Shown here piece by piece: positions 37,158 through 45,356 of a stretch of 64,000 nt of DNA. The stretch's first letter is position 1, and the number at the start of each line of letters is the position of its first letter. Origin of the DNA: Hyphomicrobiales bacterium (GTDB lineage: Bacteria; Pseudomonadota; Alphaproteobacteria; Rhizobiales; Rhizobiaceae); contig UCIA01000007.1 of NCBI GenBank assembly GCA_900472295.1, positions 189,686-253,685 on the forward strand. Direction: 5' to 3'. The notes beneath the pieces were generated by a model. That model was not told where the DNA came from. It ran no database searches and worked only from the letters and a program-made list of their open reading frames with translations. A program made the position numbers and the translations under genes.

Positions 37158-37885
37158 GAAAACTGCTTCTCGCCGCCGCGATCGTCGTCGCCGCCACTTC
37201 TGTCGCTGCTGCCCAGCAGCTCGACCTCGGCGGCATCGGCAAGGCCGACGGCGCCACTGTCGGCTACATCATCCAGATGTTCGGCCTGCTCACCGTGCTG
37301 TCGGTGGCGCCGGGCCTGTTGATCATGGTGACCAGCTTCACCCGATTCGTCATCGCCTTCTCGATCCTGCGCGCCGGCATCGGCCTGCAGTCGACGCCGG
37401 CCAACCTGATCCTGATCTCGCTGTCGCTGTTCATGACCTTCTACGTCATGGCGCCGACCTTCGACCAGGCCTGGAACACCGGCGTCAAGCCGCTGATGGA
37501 CAACCAGATCAGTCAGACCGAGGCGTTCGAAAAGATCTCGGACCCGTTCCGCACCTTCATGCTGCACAATGTCCGCGACAAGGATTTCGACCTGTTCGCC
37601 GACCTCGCCCGCGAGCGCGGCCAGGTCGTTGCAAAGGAGACGGTCGACCTGCGCATCCTGGTGCCGGCCTTCATGATCTCGGAAATTCGGCGCGGCTTCG
37701 AGATCGGTTTCCTGATCGTGCTGCCGTTCCTCGTCATCGACCTGATCGTCGCCACCATCACCATGGCCATGGGCATGATGATGCTGCCGCCGACCGTCGT
37801 TTCGCTGCCCTTCAAGATCCTGTTCTTCGTCCTCATCGACGGCTGGAACCTGCTGGTCGGCAGCCTGGTGCGATCCTTCACCTGA
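37154..37885 (+). CDS. fliP: Flagellar export-gate protein FliP
   Basis: A 243-residue core gate protein of the flagellar type III secretion system. It has a cleavable signal peptide (ending SVAAAQQ), the family signatures SFTRFVIAFSILRAGIGLQS and then PANLILISLSLFMTF, and near the end FEIGFLIVLPFLVIDLIVAT with MGMMMLPPTVVSLPFKILFF. It assembles with FliQ and FliR; fliR is not in the window. It is the last gene before the flagellins. Confidence 0.96.
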   Translation: MRKLLLAAAIVVAATSVAAAQQLDLGGIGKADGATVGYIIQMFGLLTVLSVAPGLLIMVTSFTRFVIAFSILRAGIGLQSTPANLILISLSLFMTFYVMAPTFDQAWNTGVKPLMDNQISQTEAFEKISDPFRTFMLHNVRDKDFDLFADLARERGQVVAKETVDLRILVPAFMISEIRRGFEIGFLIVLPFLVIDLIVATITMAMGMMMLPPTVVSLPFKILFFVLIDGWNLLVGSLVRSFT

Positions 37886-38030
37886 CCGCCTGCAAACCGA
37901 CGTCGCGATTTTTTTGCAGTATCGCCCCCGTTAACCCTCTGGTTTAGCTGTTTGGTAGGGACTCGCCCTCATATTGCTCGCAGATGGCGGGTGATCGGGT
38001 CTCACGATCATTGGCATGATGCCGCTCCGT

Positions 38031-38051
38031 CATACCGGAAAAGCCGGTATG
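38031..38051 (+). promoter_or_regulatory. Hairpin in the 5' leader of flagellin 1
   Basis: Perfect 8-bp arms CATACCGG (38031-38038) and CCGGTATG (38044-38051) enclose AAAAG, 37 bases upstream of the flagellin ATG. There is no T-run, so it is not a terminator. It is well placed for post-transcriptional control, for example by FlbT, which is encoded in this window and binds flagellin leaders in Caulobacter. Confidence 0.5.
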
Positions 38052-38088
38052 TCAAAAACACCCTGTAAAAATCAAGGTACGAGTAGCC

Positions 38089-38973
38089 ATGTCCAGTATC
38101 ATGACGAACGCCTCGGCGCTGACCGCGCTGCAGAGCCTGAACAACACCAACAAGCAGCTTGAAACCACCCAGGCCCGCATTTCGACCGGCTACCGCGTCG
38201 CCACCGCCAGCGACAACGCCGCCTACTGGTCGATCGCGACCTCGATGAAGTCCGACAACAAGGCCAACTCGGCCGTGCAGGACGCGCTCGGCCTCGGCGC
38301 CGGCAAAGTCGACACCGCCTACACCGCCATCAATGACGTCAAGGACCAGGTCGATCTGATCAAGTCCAAGCTGGTCACCGCTCGCGGCGCCAGCCAGGAA
38401 GACCAGCAGAAGATCGCGACCGAAATCAATGCCATCCAGGCGCAGATCAAGTCGTCGGTCACCAACGCCAACTTCGCCGGCTCGAACCTCCTGCAGAACG
38501 ATGGCACCGCCGCGTCCGACCTGAAGATCGTTGCCTCCTACAACCGCACCGGCGCAGCCGTCACCATCGACACGATCGATGTCACGGCTGCCGACACGCA
38601 GGTTCTCGACGTGGCCGGCACGGGCGGCATCGTCGGCGGCCTGCTCGCCGCGGCGTTCTTCGATCCGAGCACCGCCCAGGTCACCGACGCGGCCATCGAC
38701 ACGGCACTGGGCAGCGTTGAAACCGCGCTTGCCAGCCTGTCCACCGGTGCTGCCTCGCTCGGCGCCGCCAAGTCGCGTATCGACACCCAGAAGAGCTTCC
38801 TGTCGAACCTGTCGGACTCGATCGACAAGGGCGTCGGCGCTCTGGTCGACGCCGACATGAACAAGGAATCGACCCGTCTGCAGGCCCTCCAGGTCCAGCA
38901 GCAGCTCGGCATCCAGGCGCTGTCGATCGCCAACGGCAACTCGCAGTCGATCCTGTCGCTGTTCCGCGGCTGA
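38089..38973 (+). CDS. fla: Flagellin (first tandem copy)
   Basis: A 294-residue filament protein. The conserved N-terminal D0/D1 region is SALTALQSLNNTNKQLETTQ with ARISTGYRVATASDNAAYWS. The C-terminal D1/D0 region is STRLQALQVQQQLGIQALSI with ANGNSQSILSLFRG. The central variable domain (about residues 140-215) is short, so the whole protein is much smaller than the roughly 400-residue flagellins of Sinorhizobium. It is nearly identical at both ends to the second copy, starts with ATG, and has its own terminator. Confidence 0.96.
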   Translation: MSSIMTNASALTALQSLNNTNKQLETTQARISTGYRVATASDNAAYWSIATSMKSDNKANSAVQDALGLGAGKVDTAYTAINDVKDQVDLIKSKLVTARGASQEDQQKIATEINAIQAQIKSSVTNANFAGSNLLQNDGTAASDLKIVASYNRTGAAVTIDTIDVTAADTQVLDVAGTGGIVGGLLAAAFFDPSTAQVTDAAIDTALGSVETALASLSTGAASLGAAKSRIDTQKSFLSNLSDSIDKGVGALVDADMNKESTRLQALQVQQQLGIQALSIANGNSQSILSLFRG

Positions 38974-39002
38974 TCTCTTCCCTTTACGACTGACAAAATC
39001 CG

Positions 39003-39039
39003 ATCGGGCCGCGCCATCAGCGCGGCCCGATTTCTTTTT
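39003..39039 (+). terminator. Intrinsic terminator of flagellin 1
   Basis: A perfect 12-bp stem (ATCGGGCCGCGC at 39003-39014, complement at 39020-39031) with a CATCA loop, followed by TTTCTTTTT. It ends the first flagellin transcript 30 bases past the stop codon. Confidence 0.9.
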
Positions 39040-39107
39040 GCGGCTGTTGATTTTCACTTCAAAAGCCGGCCGATTTTGCTTTTGGCCAACGCCCGGAATG
39101 GCCTGTT

Positions 39108-39124
39108 TTAACACGCCATTAACC
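39108..39124 (+). promoter_or_regulatory. CtrA-type box upstream of flagellin 2
   Basis: TTAA-N7-TTAACC (TTAA at 39108-39111, spacer CACGCCA, TTAACC at 39119-39124) matches the full CtrA consensus TTAA-N7-TTAAC. It is 130 bases upstream of the flagellin start. CtrA governs flagellar genes in many alphaproteobacteria, so direct control is plausible. No similarly complete box was seen upstream of flagellin 1, which has only a TTAACC half-site at 37931-37936. Confidence 0.5.
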
Positions 39125-39138
39125 ATATCTCGCTAGTC

Positions 39139-39150
39139 ATGGTTAACCAT
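39139..39150. promoter_or_regulatory. 12-bp perfect palindrome upstream of flagellin 2
   Basis: ATGGTTAACCAT is a perfect palindrome whose TTAACCAT half repeats the sequence at 39119-39126, 24 bases upstream. The phased TTAACCAT copies near the CtrA-type box suggest a regulatory array. Confidence 0.4.
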
Positions 39151-39253
39151 ACCATGGCGGGCAGGCCAGACGGTCGACGGGCTTGTGCCTACCCCCTGAT
39201 GAAGTTGATCCGGCATGTGCGGGACATGCCAGTTTTGAAGAGGGGTAAATATC

Positions 39254-40138
39254 TTGGCAAGCATCATGACGAACGCCTCGGCGCTGACCGCGCTGCAGAG
39301 CCTGAACAACACCAACAAGCAGCTTGAAACCACCCAGTCGCGCATTTCGACTGGCTACCGCGTCGCCACCGCCAGCGACAACGCCGCCTACTGGTCGATC
39401 GCCACCACGATGAAGTCCGACAACAAGGCGCTTTCTGCCGTGCAGGACGCGCTTGGCCTCGGCGCCGGCAAGGTCGACACCGCCTACACCGCCATCACCG
39501 ACATCAAGGACCAGGTCGACCTGATCAAGGCCAAGCTGGTCACGGCGCGCAGCGCCTCGAAGGACGACCAGCAGAAGATCGCCACCGAAATCAAGGCCAT
39601 CCAGGATCAGATCAAGTCGTCCGTCACCAACGCCTCCTATGCCGGCTCGAACCTGCTGCAGAACGACGCCGCCGCGACCTCCGACCTGAAGATCGTCGCC
39701 TCCTACAACCGCACCGGCACGACCGTCGCCATCGACACCATCGACGTCAAGGCTGCCGACACCCAGGTTCTCGATCTTCCCGGCACGGGCGGCATCGTTG
39801 GCGCTCTGCTGGCGGCGACCTTCTTCGATCCCAGCACCACCCAGGTTCTCCCGGCGGCTATCGACACAGCACTGGGGACCGTTGAAACGGCGCTCGCCAA
39901 ACTGTCCACCGGTGCCGCCTATCTCGGCGCCGCCAAGTCGCGTATCGACACCCAGAAGAGCTTCCTCTCGAACCTGTCGGACTCCATCGACAAGGGCGTC
40001 GGCGCGCTCGTCGATGCCGACATGAACAAGGAATCGACTCGTCTGCAGGCCCTGCAGGTCCAGCAGCAGCTCGGCATCCAGGCACTGTCGATCGCCAACG
40101 GCAACTCGCAGTCGATCCTGGCACTGTTCAAGCAGTAA
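39254..40138 (+). CDS. fla: Flagellin (second tandem copy)
   Basis: A 294-residue flagellin closely matching the first copy over the N-terminal 130 and C-terminal 100 residues, with more change in the centre (for example DLPGTGGIVGALLAATFFDP). The likely start is TTG at 39254: GAGGGG lies about eight bases upstream, and this gives the N-terminus MASIMTNASALT, which aligns with MSSIMTNASALT of copy 1. The ATG at 39266 would be badly spaced. It has its own leader and terminator, so the copies can be expressed independently and may differ in regulation. Confidence 0.95.
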   Translation: MASIMTNASALTALQSLNNTNKQLETTQSRISTGYRVATASDNAAYWSIATTMKSDNKALSAVQDALGLGAGKVDTAYTAITDIKDQVDLIKAKLVTARSASKDDQQKIATEIKAIQDQIKSSVTNASYAGSNLLQNDAAATSDLKIVASYNRTGTTVAIDTIDVKAADTQVLDLPGTGGIVGALLAATFFDPSTTQVLPAAIDTALGTVETALAKLSTGAAYLGAAKSRIDTQKSFLSNLSDSIDKGVGALVDADMNKESTRLQALQVQQQLGIQALSIANGNSQSILALFKQ

Positions 40139-40164
40139 GCGAAACCCGCTTTTCCCTTTAATTG

Positions 40165-40199
40165 AAGGGCCGCGCCGCCAGCGCGGCCCTTTCACTTTG
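40165..40199 (+). terminator. Intrinsic terminator of flagellin 2
   Basis: An 11-bp perfect stem (AAGGGCCGCGC at 40165-40175, complement at 40181-40191) with a CGCCA loop, followed by TCACTTTGT. It resembles the flagellin 1 terminator with a weaker T-run. Confidence 0.8.
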
Positions 40200-40212
40200 T
40201 GGCTGTGTCTTG

Positions 40213-40261
40213 AAGCATGTCGTCGGCCCGGAACCGCTGCACACTTCCGGGCTACATGCTT
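40213..40261. repeat. Mosaic palindromic intergenic repeat, copy A
   Basis: Outer arms AAGCATGT / ACATGCTT (40213-40220, 40254-40261) and inner arms GCCCGGAA / TTCCGGGC (40226-40233, 40245-40252) form a stepped hairpin. Its loop contains CCGCTGCACACTT, the core shared in reverse by the copy near 57951. It sits in the 189-base gap upstream of fliF and looks like a rhizobial intergenic mosaic palindrome. Confidence 0.7.
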
Positions 40262-40327
40262 ATCATCTTCGCACAAGCTTCGCGGTCTAGTGTTCCCACG
40301 GACTATCATGCTGGGAGCGCTTGAATC

Positions 40328-41971
40328 GTGCCGGAACAGATCCAGAGCATCATCTCGAATCTCAAGGCGTTTGGCGTCAGGCGCCTCGTCATGCTGGCCG
40401 GCATCGCCGCGCTGGTGATGGCCGTCATCGGCATCGGCTCGGTCTATCTTAACCGCCCGGCTTATGAGACGCTCTATGTCGGGCTCGACCGCGCCGACGT
40501 GAACCAGATCGGCATGGTGCTTGGCGAAGCCGGCATCGGCTTCGATGTCGGCCCCGACGGCGCCTCCGTGCTGGTGCCGGCCGGCACTACGGCGCAGGCA
40601 CGCATGCTGCTTGCCGAAAAGGGTCTTCCGACCAGCGCCAATGCCGGCTACGAGCTGTTCGATAATGTCGGCGCGATGGGCCTCACCTCCTTCATGCAGC
40701 AGATCACCCGTGTGCGGGCGCTGGAAGGCGAGATCGCCCGCACCATCCAGTCGATCGCTGGCATCAAGGCCGCACGCGTCCACATCGTCATGTCCGAGCG
40801 CGCCAATTTCCGCCGCGACGAACAGCAACCCTCGGCTTCGGTGGTCATCCGCTATTCAGGCATCGACGCGGAAAAGAGCGCCATGTCGATCCGCCATCTC
40901 GTCGCCGCCGCCGTCCCCGGCCTGTCGGCCGACAAGGTGACCGTGCTCGATTCCAACGGCAACCTTCTCGCCGCCGGCGACGATCCGTCCAACACCAGCG
41001 CTGCCCGCACGCTCGGTGTCGAGCAGACCGTCGAGGCGCAGATCGGCGACAACATCCGCCGCGCGCTGACGCCTTATCTCGGCCCCGACAATTTCCGCGC
41101 CAGCGTCAAGGCCGACGTCAACACCGACACCCGCCAGACCGAGGAGACGATCTTCGATCCGGAATCGCGTGTCGAGCGCTCGGTGCAGTCGGTGCGCGCC
41201 AATGAGAACAGCAATCAGAGGCAGGCTTCGACCCCGGCAACCGTCGAGCAGAACCTGCCGGAAACCCAGGCGACCAGCACCGACGGCCCGCAGACCTCAT
41301 CGGAGAATGATCGCAAGGAGGAGATCACCAATTACGAGATCAACTCCAAGAAGATCGCCACAGTCTCCAACGGCTATTCCGTCACCAAGATGTCGATCGC
41401 CGTCGTCGTCAACCAGCAGCGGCTGATGACCATCCTCGGCAAGGACGCAACGCCCGAGCAGATCGCCAAGCGCGTTGCCGACATCCAGAAGATGGTGGCT
41501 TCGGCCACCGGCTTCGACGACAAGCGCGGCGACATCATCGATGTTTCGGCAGTCGAGTTCATCGACGGGCTGGACGGCGAGGCGGTCGAGCAGCCGGGCA
41601 TAATGGCATCGATCGGAACCCATGTCGGCACGATGATCAATGCCGGCGCCTTCATCGTCGTAGTGTTCCTTGTCGCCTTCTTCGGATTGAAGCCGATGGC
41701 CACAGCGCTGACGGCACGGCCGACGCCGGCACTTGCCGGTCCGAGCTTCGACGATGTCCAGCGTTCGCTGCCGACACCTGAAACCACCGCCACCGCTGAA
41801 CCCCCACCGGCCGCGTTGCCCAATAGCCGCCCCGGCCCGACCCCGCTCGACGACCTGCGCCAGAAGATCAGGCCTGCGCCGCAGGACAGGCTTGCCCGCA
41901 TGGTCGACATCAATGAGGAGCGCACCGCGCAGATCCTGCGCAAATGGGCCGCCCAGGAAGCAGCAGTGTAG
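40328..41971 (+). CDS. fliF: Flagellar MS-ring protein FliF
   Basis: A 547-residue inner-membrane ring protein on which the flagellum is built. The first membrane helix is RLVMLAGIAALVMAVIGIGS. The secretin-like ring domains contain RPAYETLYVGLDRADVNQIG and MQQITRVRALEGEIARTIQS. A second membrane helix is at about 432-455 (AGAFIVVVFLVAFFGLKPMA), and the C-terminal cytoplasmic tail that binds FliG ends VDINEERTAQILRKWAAQEA. The start is GTG. It leads the fliF-fliH-like-motB-motC-fliK operon, whereas in Sinorhizobium fliF lies before visN. Confidence 0.95.
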   Translation: MPEQIQSIISNLKAFGVRRLVMLAGIAALVMAVIGIGSVYLNRPAYETLYVGLDRADVNQIGMVLGEAGIGFDVGPDGASVLVPAGTTAQARMLLAEKGLPTSANAGYELFDNVGAMGLTSFMQQITRVRALEGEIARTIQSIAGIKAARVHIVMSERANFRRDEQQPSASVVIRYSGIDAEKSAMSIRHLVAAAVPGLSADKVTVLDSNGNLLAAGDDPSNTSAARTLGVEQTVEAQIGDNIRRALTPYLGPDNFRASVKADVNTDTRQTEETIFDPESRVERSVQSVRANENSNQRQASTPATVEQNLPETQATSTDGPQTSSENDRKEEITNYEINSKKIATVSNGYSVTKMSIAVVVNQQRLMTILGKDATPEQIAKRVADIQKMVASATGFDDKRGDIIDVSAVEFIDGLDGEAVEQPGIMASIGTHVGTMINAGAFIVVVFLVAFFGLKPMATALTARPTPALAGPSFDDVQRSLPTPETTATAEPPPAALPNSRPGPTPLDDLRQKIRPAPQDRLARMVDINEERTAQILRKWAAQEAAV

Positions 41972-41974
41972 ACC

Positions 41975-42592
41975 ATGGCATCGGCAGCACTTTTCGACCT
42001 CTTGCCGGACTTCGGCGCACGCACGCAGCGCCCCGGCCAGTCGCCGCTCGCGGAGCCGAAGCAAGATACGCCGACGCCGCAAGCCGACATCGGCGCACTC
42101 ATCGCCGAAGCGGTAACCGACGCGGAAGCGGCCCTTGAGGCGCGCCTCGCCGTCGCCCATCAGGCCGAACTCGAAGCACAGCGTCAGGCCAGTGCAGACG
42201 AAGCAAAGGCTTTTCTGGAAAGTTTTGGTGGCGATGTTGGCGCAGCCGTTGCCGCGCGTATCGAAATTATGGAGGCGCAGGTCAGCGATCTCATCGGCGC
42301 CACCGTTGCTCGCATTATTGGCGGCATCGTCAGCGAGGATCTGCAGAAGCGCTCATTGCAGGCGCTCGCCGGCACGATCCGCGAAGCCATCGGCGACAGC
42401 GAGGCGGTGCGCATTGCCGTGCGCGGGCCGCTCTCCTTGTTCGAGACACTGAAGGCTTCGCTTGGCCCACGCGCGGCCAATCTCGACTTCGTCGAGGCGG
42501 CCGGCTTCGACCTCACTGTCGCCATCGACGAGACGGTGTTCGAAACCCGTATTGCCGAATGGTCTTCCGCCTTGTCGGAGGCCCTGTCATGA
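41975..42592 (+). CDS. FliH-like export-ATPase regulator
   Basis: A 205-residue soluble protein. A Pro/Gln-rich N-terminal region is followed by a long Ala/Glu helix (TDAEAALEARLAVAHQAELE) and an alpha/beta C-terminal domain with IREAIGDSEAVRIAVRGPLS and then AGFDLTVAIDETVFETRIAE. That layout matches FliH/YscL proteins, which link FliI to the C ring. It starts three bases after fliF and overlaps motB by four bases. Sequence similarity to FliH is weak by eye, so the name is tentative; the gene order supports it. Confidence 0.72.
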   Translation: MASAALFDLLPDFGARTQRPGQSPLAEPKQDTPTPQADIGALIAEAVTDAEAALEARLAVAHQAELEAQRQASADEAKAFLESFGGDVGAAVAARIEIMEAQVSDLIGATVARIIGGIVSEDLQKRSLQALAGTIREAIGDSEAVRIAVRGPLSLFETLKASLGPRAANLDFVEAAGFDLTVAIDETVFETRIAEWSSALSEALS

Positions 42593-43947
42593 GTGTTGTC
42601 GAGGCCGCAGACGCCAGACACGAGATCATCATCGTGCGGCGCAACCACGACGGCGACGACGAGGGCCATCATGGCGGCGTCTGGAAGATCGCCTTTGCCG
42701 ATTTCATGACCGCCATGATGTGCTTCTTCCTCGTCATGTGGCTGATCAACGCCGCCAACGAGCAGACCAAGGCCGCCGTTGCCAGTTACTTCAACCCGGT
42801 CAAGCTGGTCGACCGCAACGCCAGCCGCAAAGGCCTTGAAGACTTGGGCGACGGACCGAGCAAGGTCGCACTGACGGCCGACGACCCGCAGGACAAGACC
42901 AGCAAGGTCGGACAGGACGGCGGCGCCGCCGCCGGCACTTCGGACAGGACGAAGTCGAAGGAAGCAGCGCCGAAGACGGATCTTTCCGACGAGCATCTGT
43001 TTGCCGATCCCTATGCGGTGCTGTCGGAAATCGCCACCGACACCGGCGTCATGCAGAACGTCAGCGAGAAGGGCGATGGCGGCGCGCAGAATTCCGGCCC
43101 GGCCACCGGCGCATCGGGCGGCCAGTCCTATCGCGACCCGTTCGCGCCGGATTTCTGGTCGCAGCAGGTGGCAGCACCTGGCGCCGAAGCCACCGCCGAG
43201 CGCAGCAAGATTGAAGGCGATCCGCTGAAGCCCGGCGACAAGGCTGCGAAGGAGCAAGTGGCGCAGGTGAAGGCGGTGCCGCCCGCACCGCCGCTGACGG
43301 CGGCGCCGCTTGAGCCGCTGGCGAAATCCGCATCCGACAAGCCGCTGACCAAGGCCGAAGCAAAGGCTGAAGCGAAGGCTGAAGCGAAAAAGGCGGAGAT
43401 CGCAAAGGCTGAGGCCGGCGAGCCGCAAGACAGCGCCAAGCCTGAAGACAAGCCCGAGGTGGCGGAAAAGGCGCCGACGGCCGCTGCCGTCAAAGCCGCG
43501 GCTCAGGTCAAGCAGGAACTGGCCGACGCTTTCAAGCCCGGGGACAAATTGCACGACGGCGTCTCCGTTGAGGCCACCGACAAGGGTGTCGTCATCTCGA
43601 TCACCGACCAGCTCGATTTCGGCATGTTCGAGATCGGATCGGCGGTGCCGAGGCGTGAATTGGTGCTGGCGATGGAAAAGATCGGCCGCATCGTCAACGC
43701 CCAGAAAGGCACGATCAGCATCAACGGTCACACCGATGCGCGGCCGTTCCGCAGCGACACTTACGACAATTGGCGGCTGTCCACGGCGCGTGCGCATTCG
43801 GCCTATTACATGCTGGTGCGCGGCGGCGTCGACGAGCGCCGCATCACCGAGGTCGCCGGCTTCGCTGACCGCGAGCCGAAAATTGCAGCCGACCCGATGG
43901 CGGCCGCCAACCGCCGCATCGAGATCCTGATGGCGACCGACGGATGA
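42589..43947 (+). CDS. motB: Flagellar stator subunit MotB
   Basis: A 452-residue stator protein. A single membrane helix near residue 35 (FMTAMMCFFLVMWLINAANE) holds the proton-binding Asp in ADFMTA just before it. A long, low-complexity Ala/Lys/Glu linker includes a KAEA repeat at about 255-270. The C-terminal OmpA-like peptidoglycan-binding domain contains INGHTDARPFRSDTYDNWRL and then STARAHSAYYML. The start is the ATGA overlap with the FliH-like gene. It forms the channel with MotA and interacts with MotC in rhizobia. Confidence 0.95.
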   Translation: MSVVEAADARHEIIIVRRNHDGDDEGHHGGVWKIAFADFMTAMMCFFLVMWLINAANEQTKAAVASYFNPVKLVDRNASRKGLEDLGDGPSKVALTADDPQDKTSKVGQDGGAAAGTSDRTKSKEAAPKTDLSDEHLFADPYAVLSEIATDTGVMQNVSEKGDGGAQNSGPATGASGGQSYRDPFAPDFWSQQVAAPGAEATAERSKIEGDPLKPGDKAAKEQVAQVKAVPPAPPLTAAPLEPLAKSASDKPLTKAEAKAEAKAEAKKAEIAKAEAGEPQDSAKPEDKPEVAEKAPTAAAVKAAAQVKQELADAFKPGDKLHDGVSVEATDKGVVISITDQLDFGMFEIGSAVPRRELVLAMEKIGRIVNAQKGTISINGHTDARPFRSDTYDNWRLSTARAHSAYYMLVRGGVDERRITEVAGFADREPKIAADPMAAANRRIEILMATDG

Positions 43948-45356
43948 GGCCCGCCGCCATCATCGGCCGCGCCGTCGGCCTGCTGCTGCTGAGCGTTGCC
44001 TATCCATGGGCGGCTTCTGCCGAGGACGGCCTGCAGCCCTATCAATTGGTGCGCTCGCTGCAACTGGTCCAGGACCGCATCGCCGCCGGCGACCATGCAG
44101 CGCTGCCGATGCAGGCCAAGCTGCTGGAAATGACCGACACCAGGCTGCGCGCCGCGGACACCGAGGATTTCAGCGACCCCAAGAATTTTCGCGCGCTGCT
44201 GGTCTACGGCATGAGCGGCGGCAACCCCGTCACCGTCGAAGCAGCCGTTTCGCGCGCCAAGGCCGACGCGCAAGACCTCGCTATCGCCAAAGGCATTGTC
44301 GACTATCTCAGCGGCCGGCCGGCCGCTGCGATCGAGGCGCTGAAACCGATCGACCCGATGACGCTGCCCGCCGATCTCGGCGCCTTCCTGGCGCTGGTCA
44401 AGGGTTCTCTGCTCGCCACCGAGGAACCGGCGGCCGCACTTGCATTGCTTGACGATGCCCGCCTGCTCAGCCCCGGCACGCTTGTCGAGGAAGCAGCGTT
44501 GCGCCGCTCGGTCGCCATTGCCGCCGCGCAAGGCGATGGCGCGCGCTTCGCGCTGGCCTCGACCCAATATGTCGAGGACTACCTCTATTCGCCCTATGCC
44601 AGCCAGTTCGCCGACGCCTTCGTCTCGGGCGTCATCACGCTGCACATGGCGATCAGCCAGGACAAGCTCGCCGACATCACAGCCATGATGGATCCCGAGC
44701 GCGAGAAGGTGATCTACCTGCGCATCGCCCGCCGCGCCGCGATCGACGGCTTCGCCGATCTGTCAGCCTACGCCTCGGCCAGGGCCGAACAGGGCCGCGA
44801 CGGCATCCACAACCAGGATGACCCGCGCGCGCAACTCTATTCCAGCCTGTCCACGGTGACATCAGGCACCATCGATGAGGTCCGTGCCAAACTCTCCAGG
44901 ATCGATCGCAGCCAGCTTTCACAGAGCGACCGCGATTTGCTCGATGCCGCGCAGGCCGTGGCCGGCGAAGTGATCGCGCCGCCGGCGCCGCTGCCTGCCC
45001 AAAAACCCTCGCCGGCCGCGGCCAAACCGGAGCCGGTCAAGACAGTGGCCGCGGCAAGCCCCGATGAGCCTGAACTGCCGCTCGTCGAAGGCGCAATGCC
45101 GGAGCAGCCTGCCGCTGCATCCGACGGGACGGTCACGTCGGCACCCCAAGCGCCCAGCGAACCGCCCGTGAGGGCAAGCGCGCCCGAGACAAAGGCGCCG
45201 GAAGCACCGTCTGTCGCCGCTGCCAGCGATACCGCTGCTGTCGTGCCGGTATCGGCGCCCGCCGCTGAGCCAGCCGATCCCACCGACGCCGCCATGGCCA
45301 AGACGCGTCGCCAGCTCGATTTGATTGACCAGATGCTTGGAGCAGCTCCGAAATGA
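43944..45356 (+). CDS. motC: Periplasmic motility protein MotC
   Basis: A 470-residue rhizobial-type periplasmic stator partner with an N-terminal signal peptide (about residues 1-27, ending WAASAEDG). A helical repeat region holds VRSLQLVQDRIAAGDHAALP. The Pro/Ala-rich low-complexity C-terminus is followed by a short helix, AKTRRQLDLIDQMLG. In Sinorhizobium MotC binds MotB and is needed for motor torque. It overlaps motB and fliK by ATGA on each side. Confidence 0.92.
   Translation: MRPAAIIGRAVGLLLLSVAYPWAASAEDGLQPYQLVRSLQLVQDRIAAGDHAALPMQAKLLEMTDTRLRAADTEDFSDPKNFRALLVYGMSGGNPVTVEAAVSRAKADAQDLAIAKGIVDYLSGRPAAAIEALKPIDPMTLPADLGAFLALVKGSLLATEEPAAALALLDDARLLSPGTLVEEAALRRSVAIAAAQGDGARFALASTQYVEDYLYSPYASQFADAFVSGVITLHMAISQDKLADITAMMDPEREKVIYLRIARRAAIDGFADLSAYASARAEQGRDGIHNQDDPRAQLYSSLSTVTSGTIDEVRAKLSRIDRSQLSQSDRDLLDAAQAVAGEVIAPPAPLPAQKPSPAAAKPEPVKTVAAASPDEPELPLVEGAMPEQPAAASDGTVTSAPQAPSEPPVRASAPETKAPEAPSVAAASDTAAVVPVSAPAAEPADPTDAAMAKTRRQLDLIDQMLGAAPK

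Noticed and set aside
37890-37919. CTGCAAA/TTTGCAG inverted repeat with a T-run behind fliP, considered as a terminator
   Set aside because: The arms are only 7 bp and the T-run lies inside the loop and arm rather than after the stem; not convincing.
38089-40138. The duplicated flagellin region considered as an assembly or repeat artefact
   Set aside because: Central segments, leaders and terminators differ clearly, so these are genuine paralogues.
39143-40828. A 561-codon open frame antisense to flagellin 2 and fliF
   Set aside because: It runs through a strong terminator and an intergenic palindrome and mirrors known genes.
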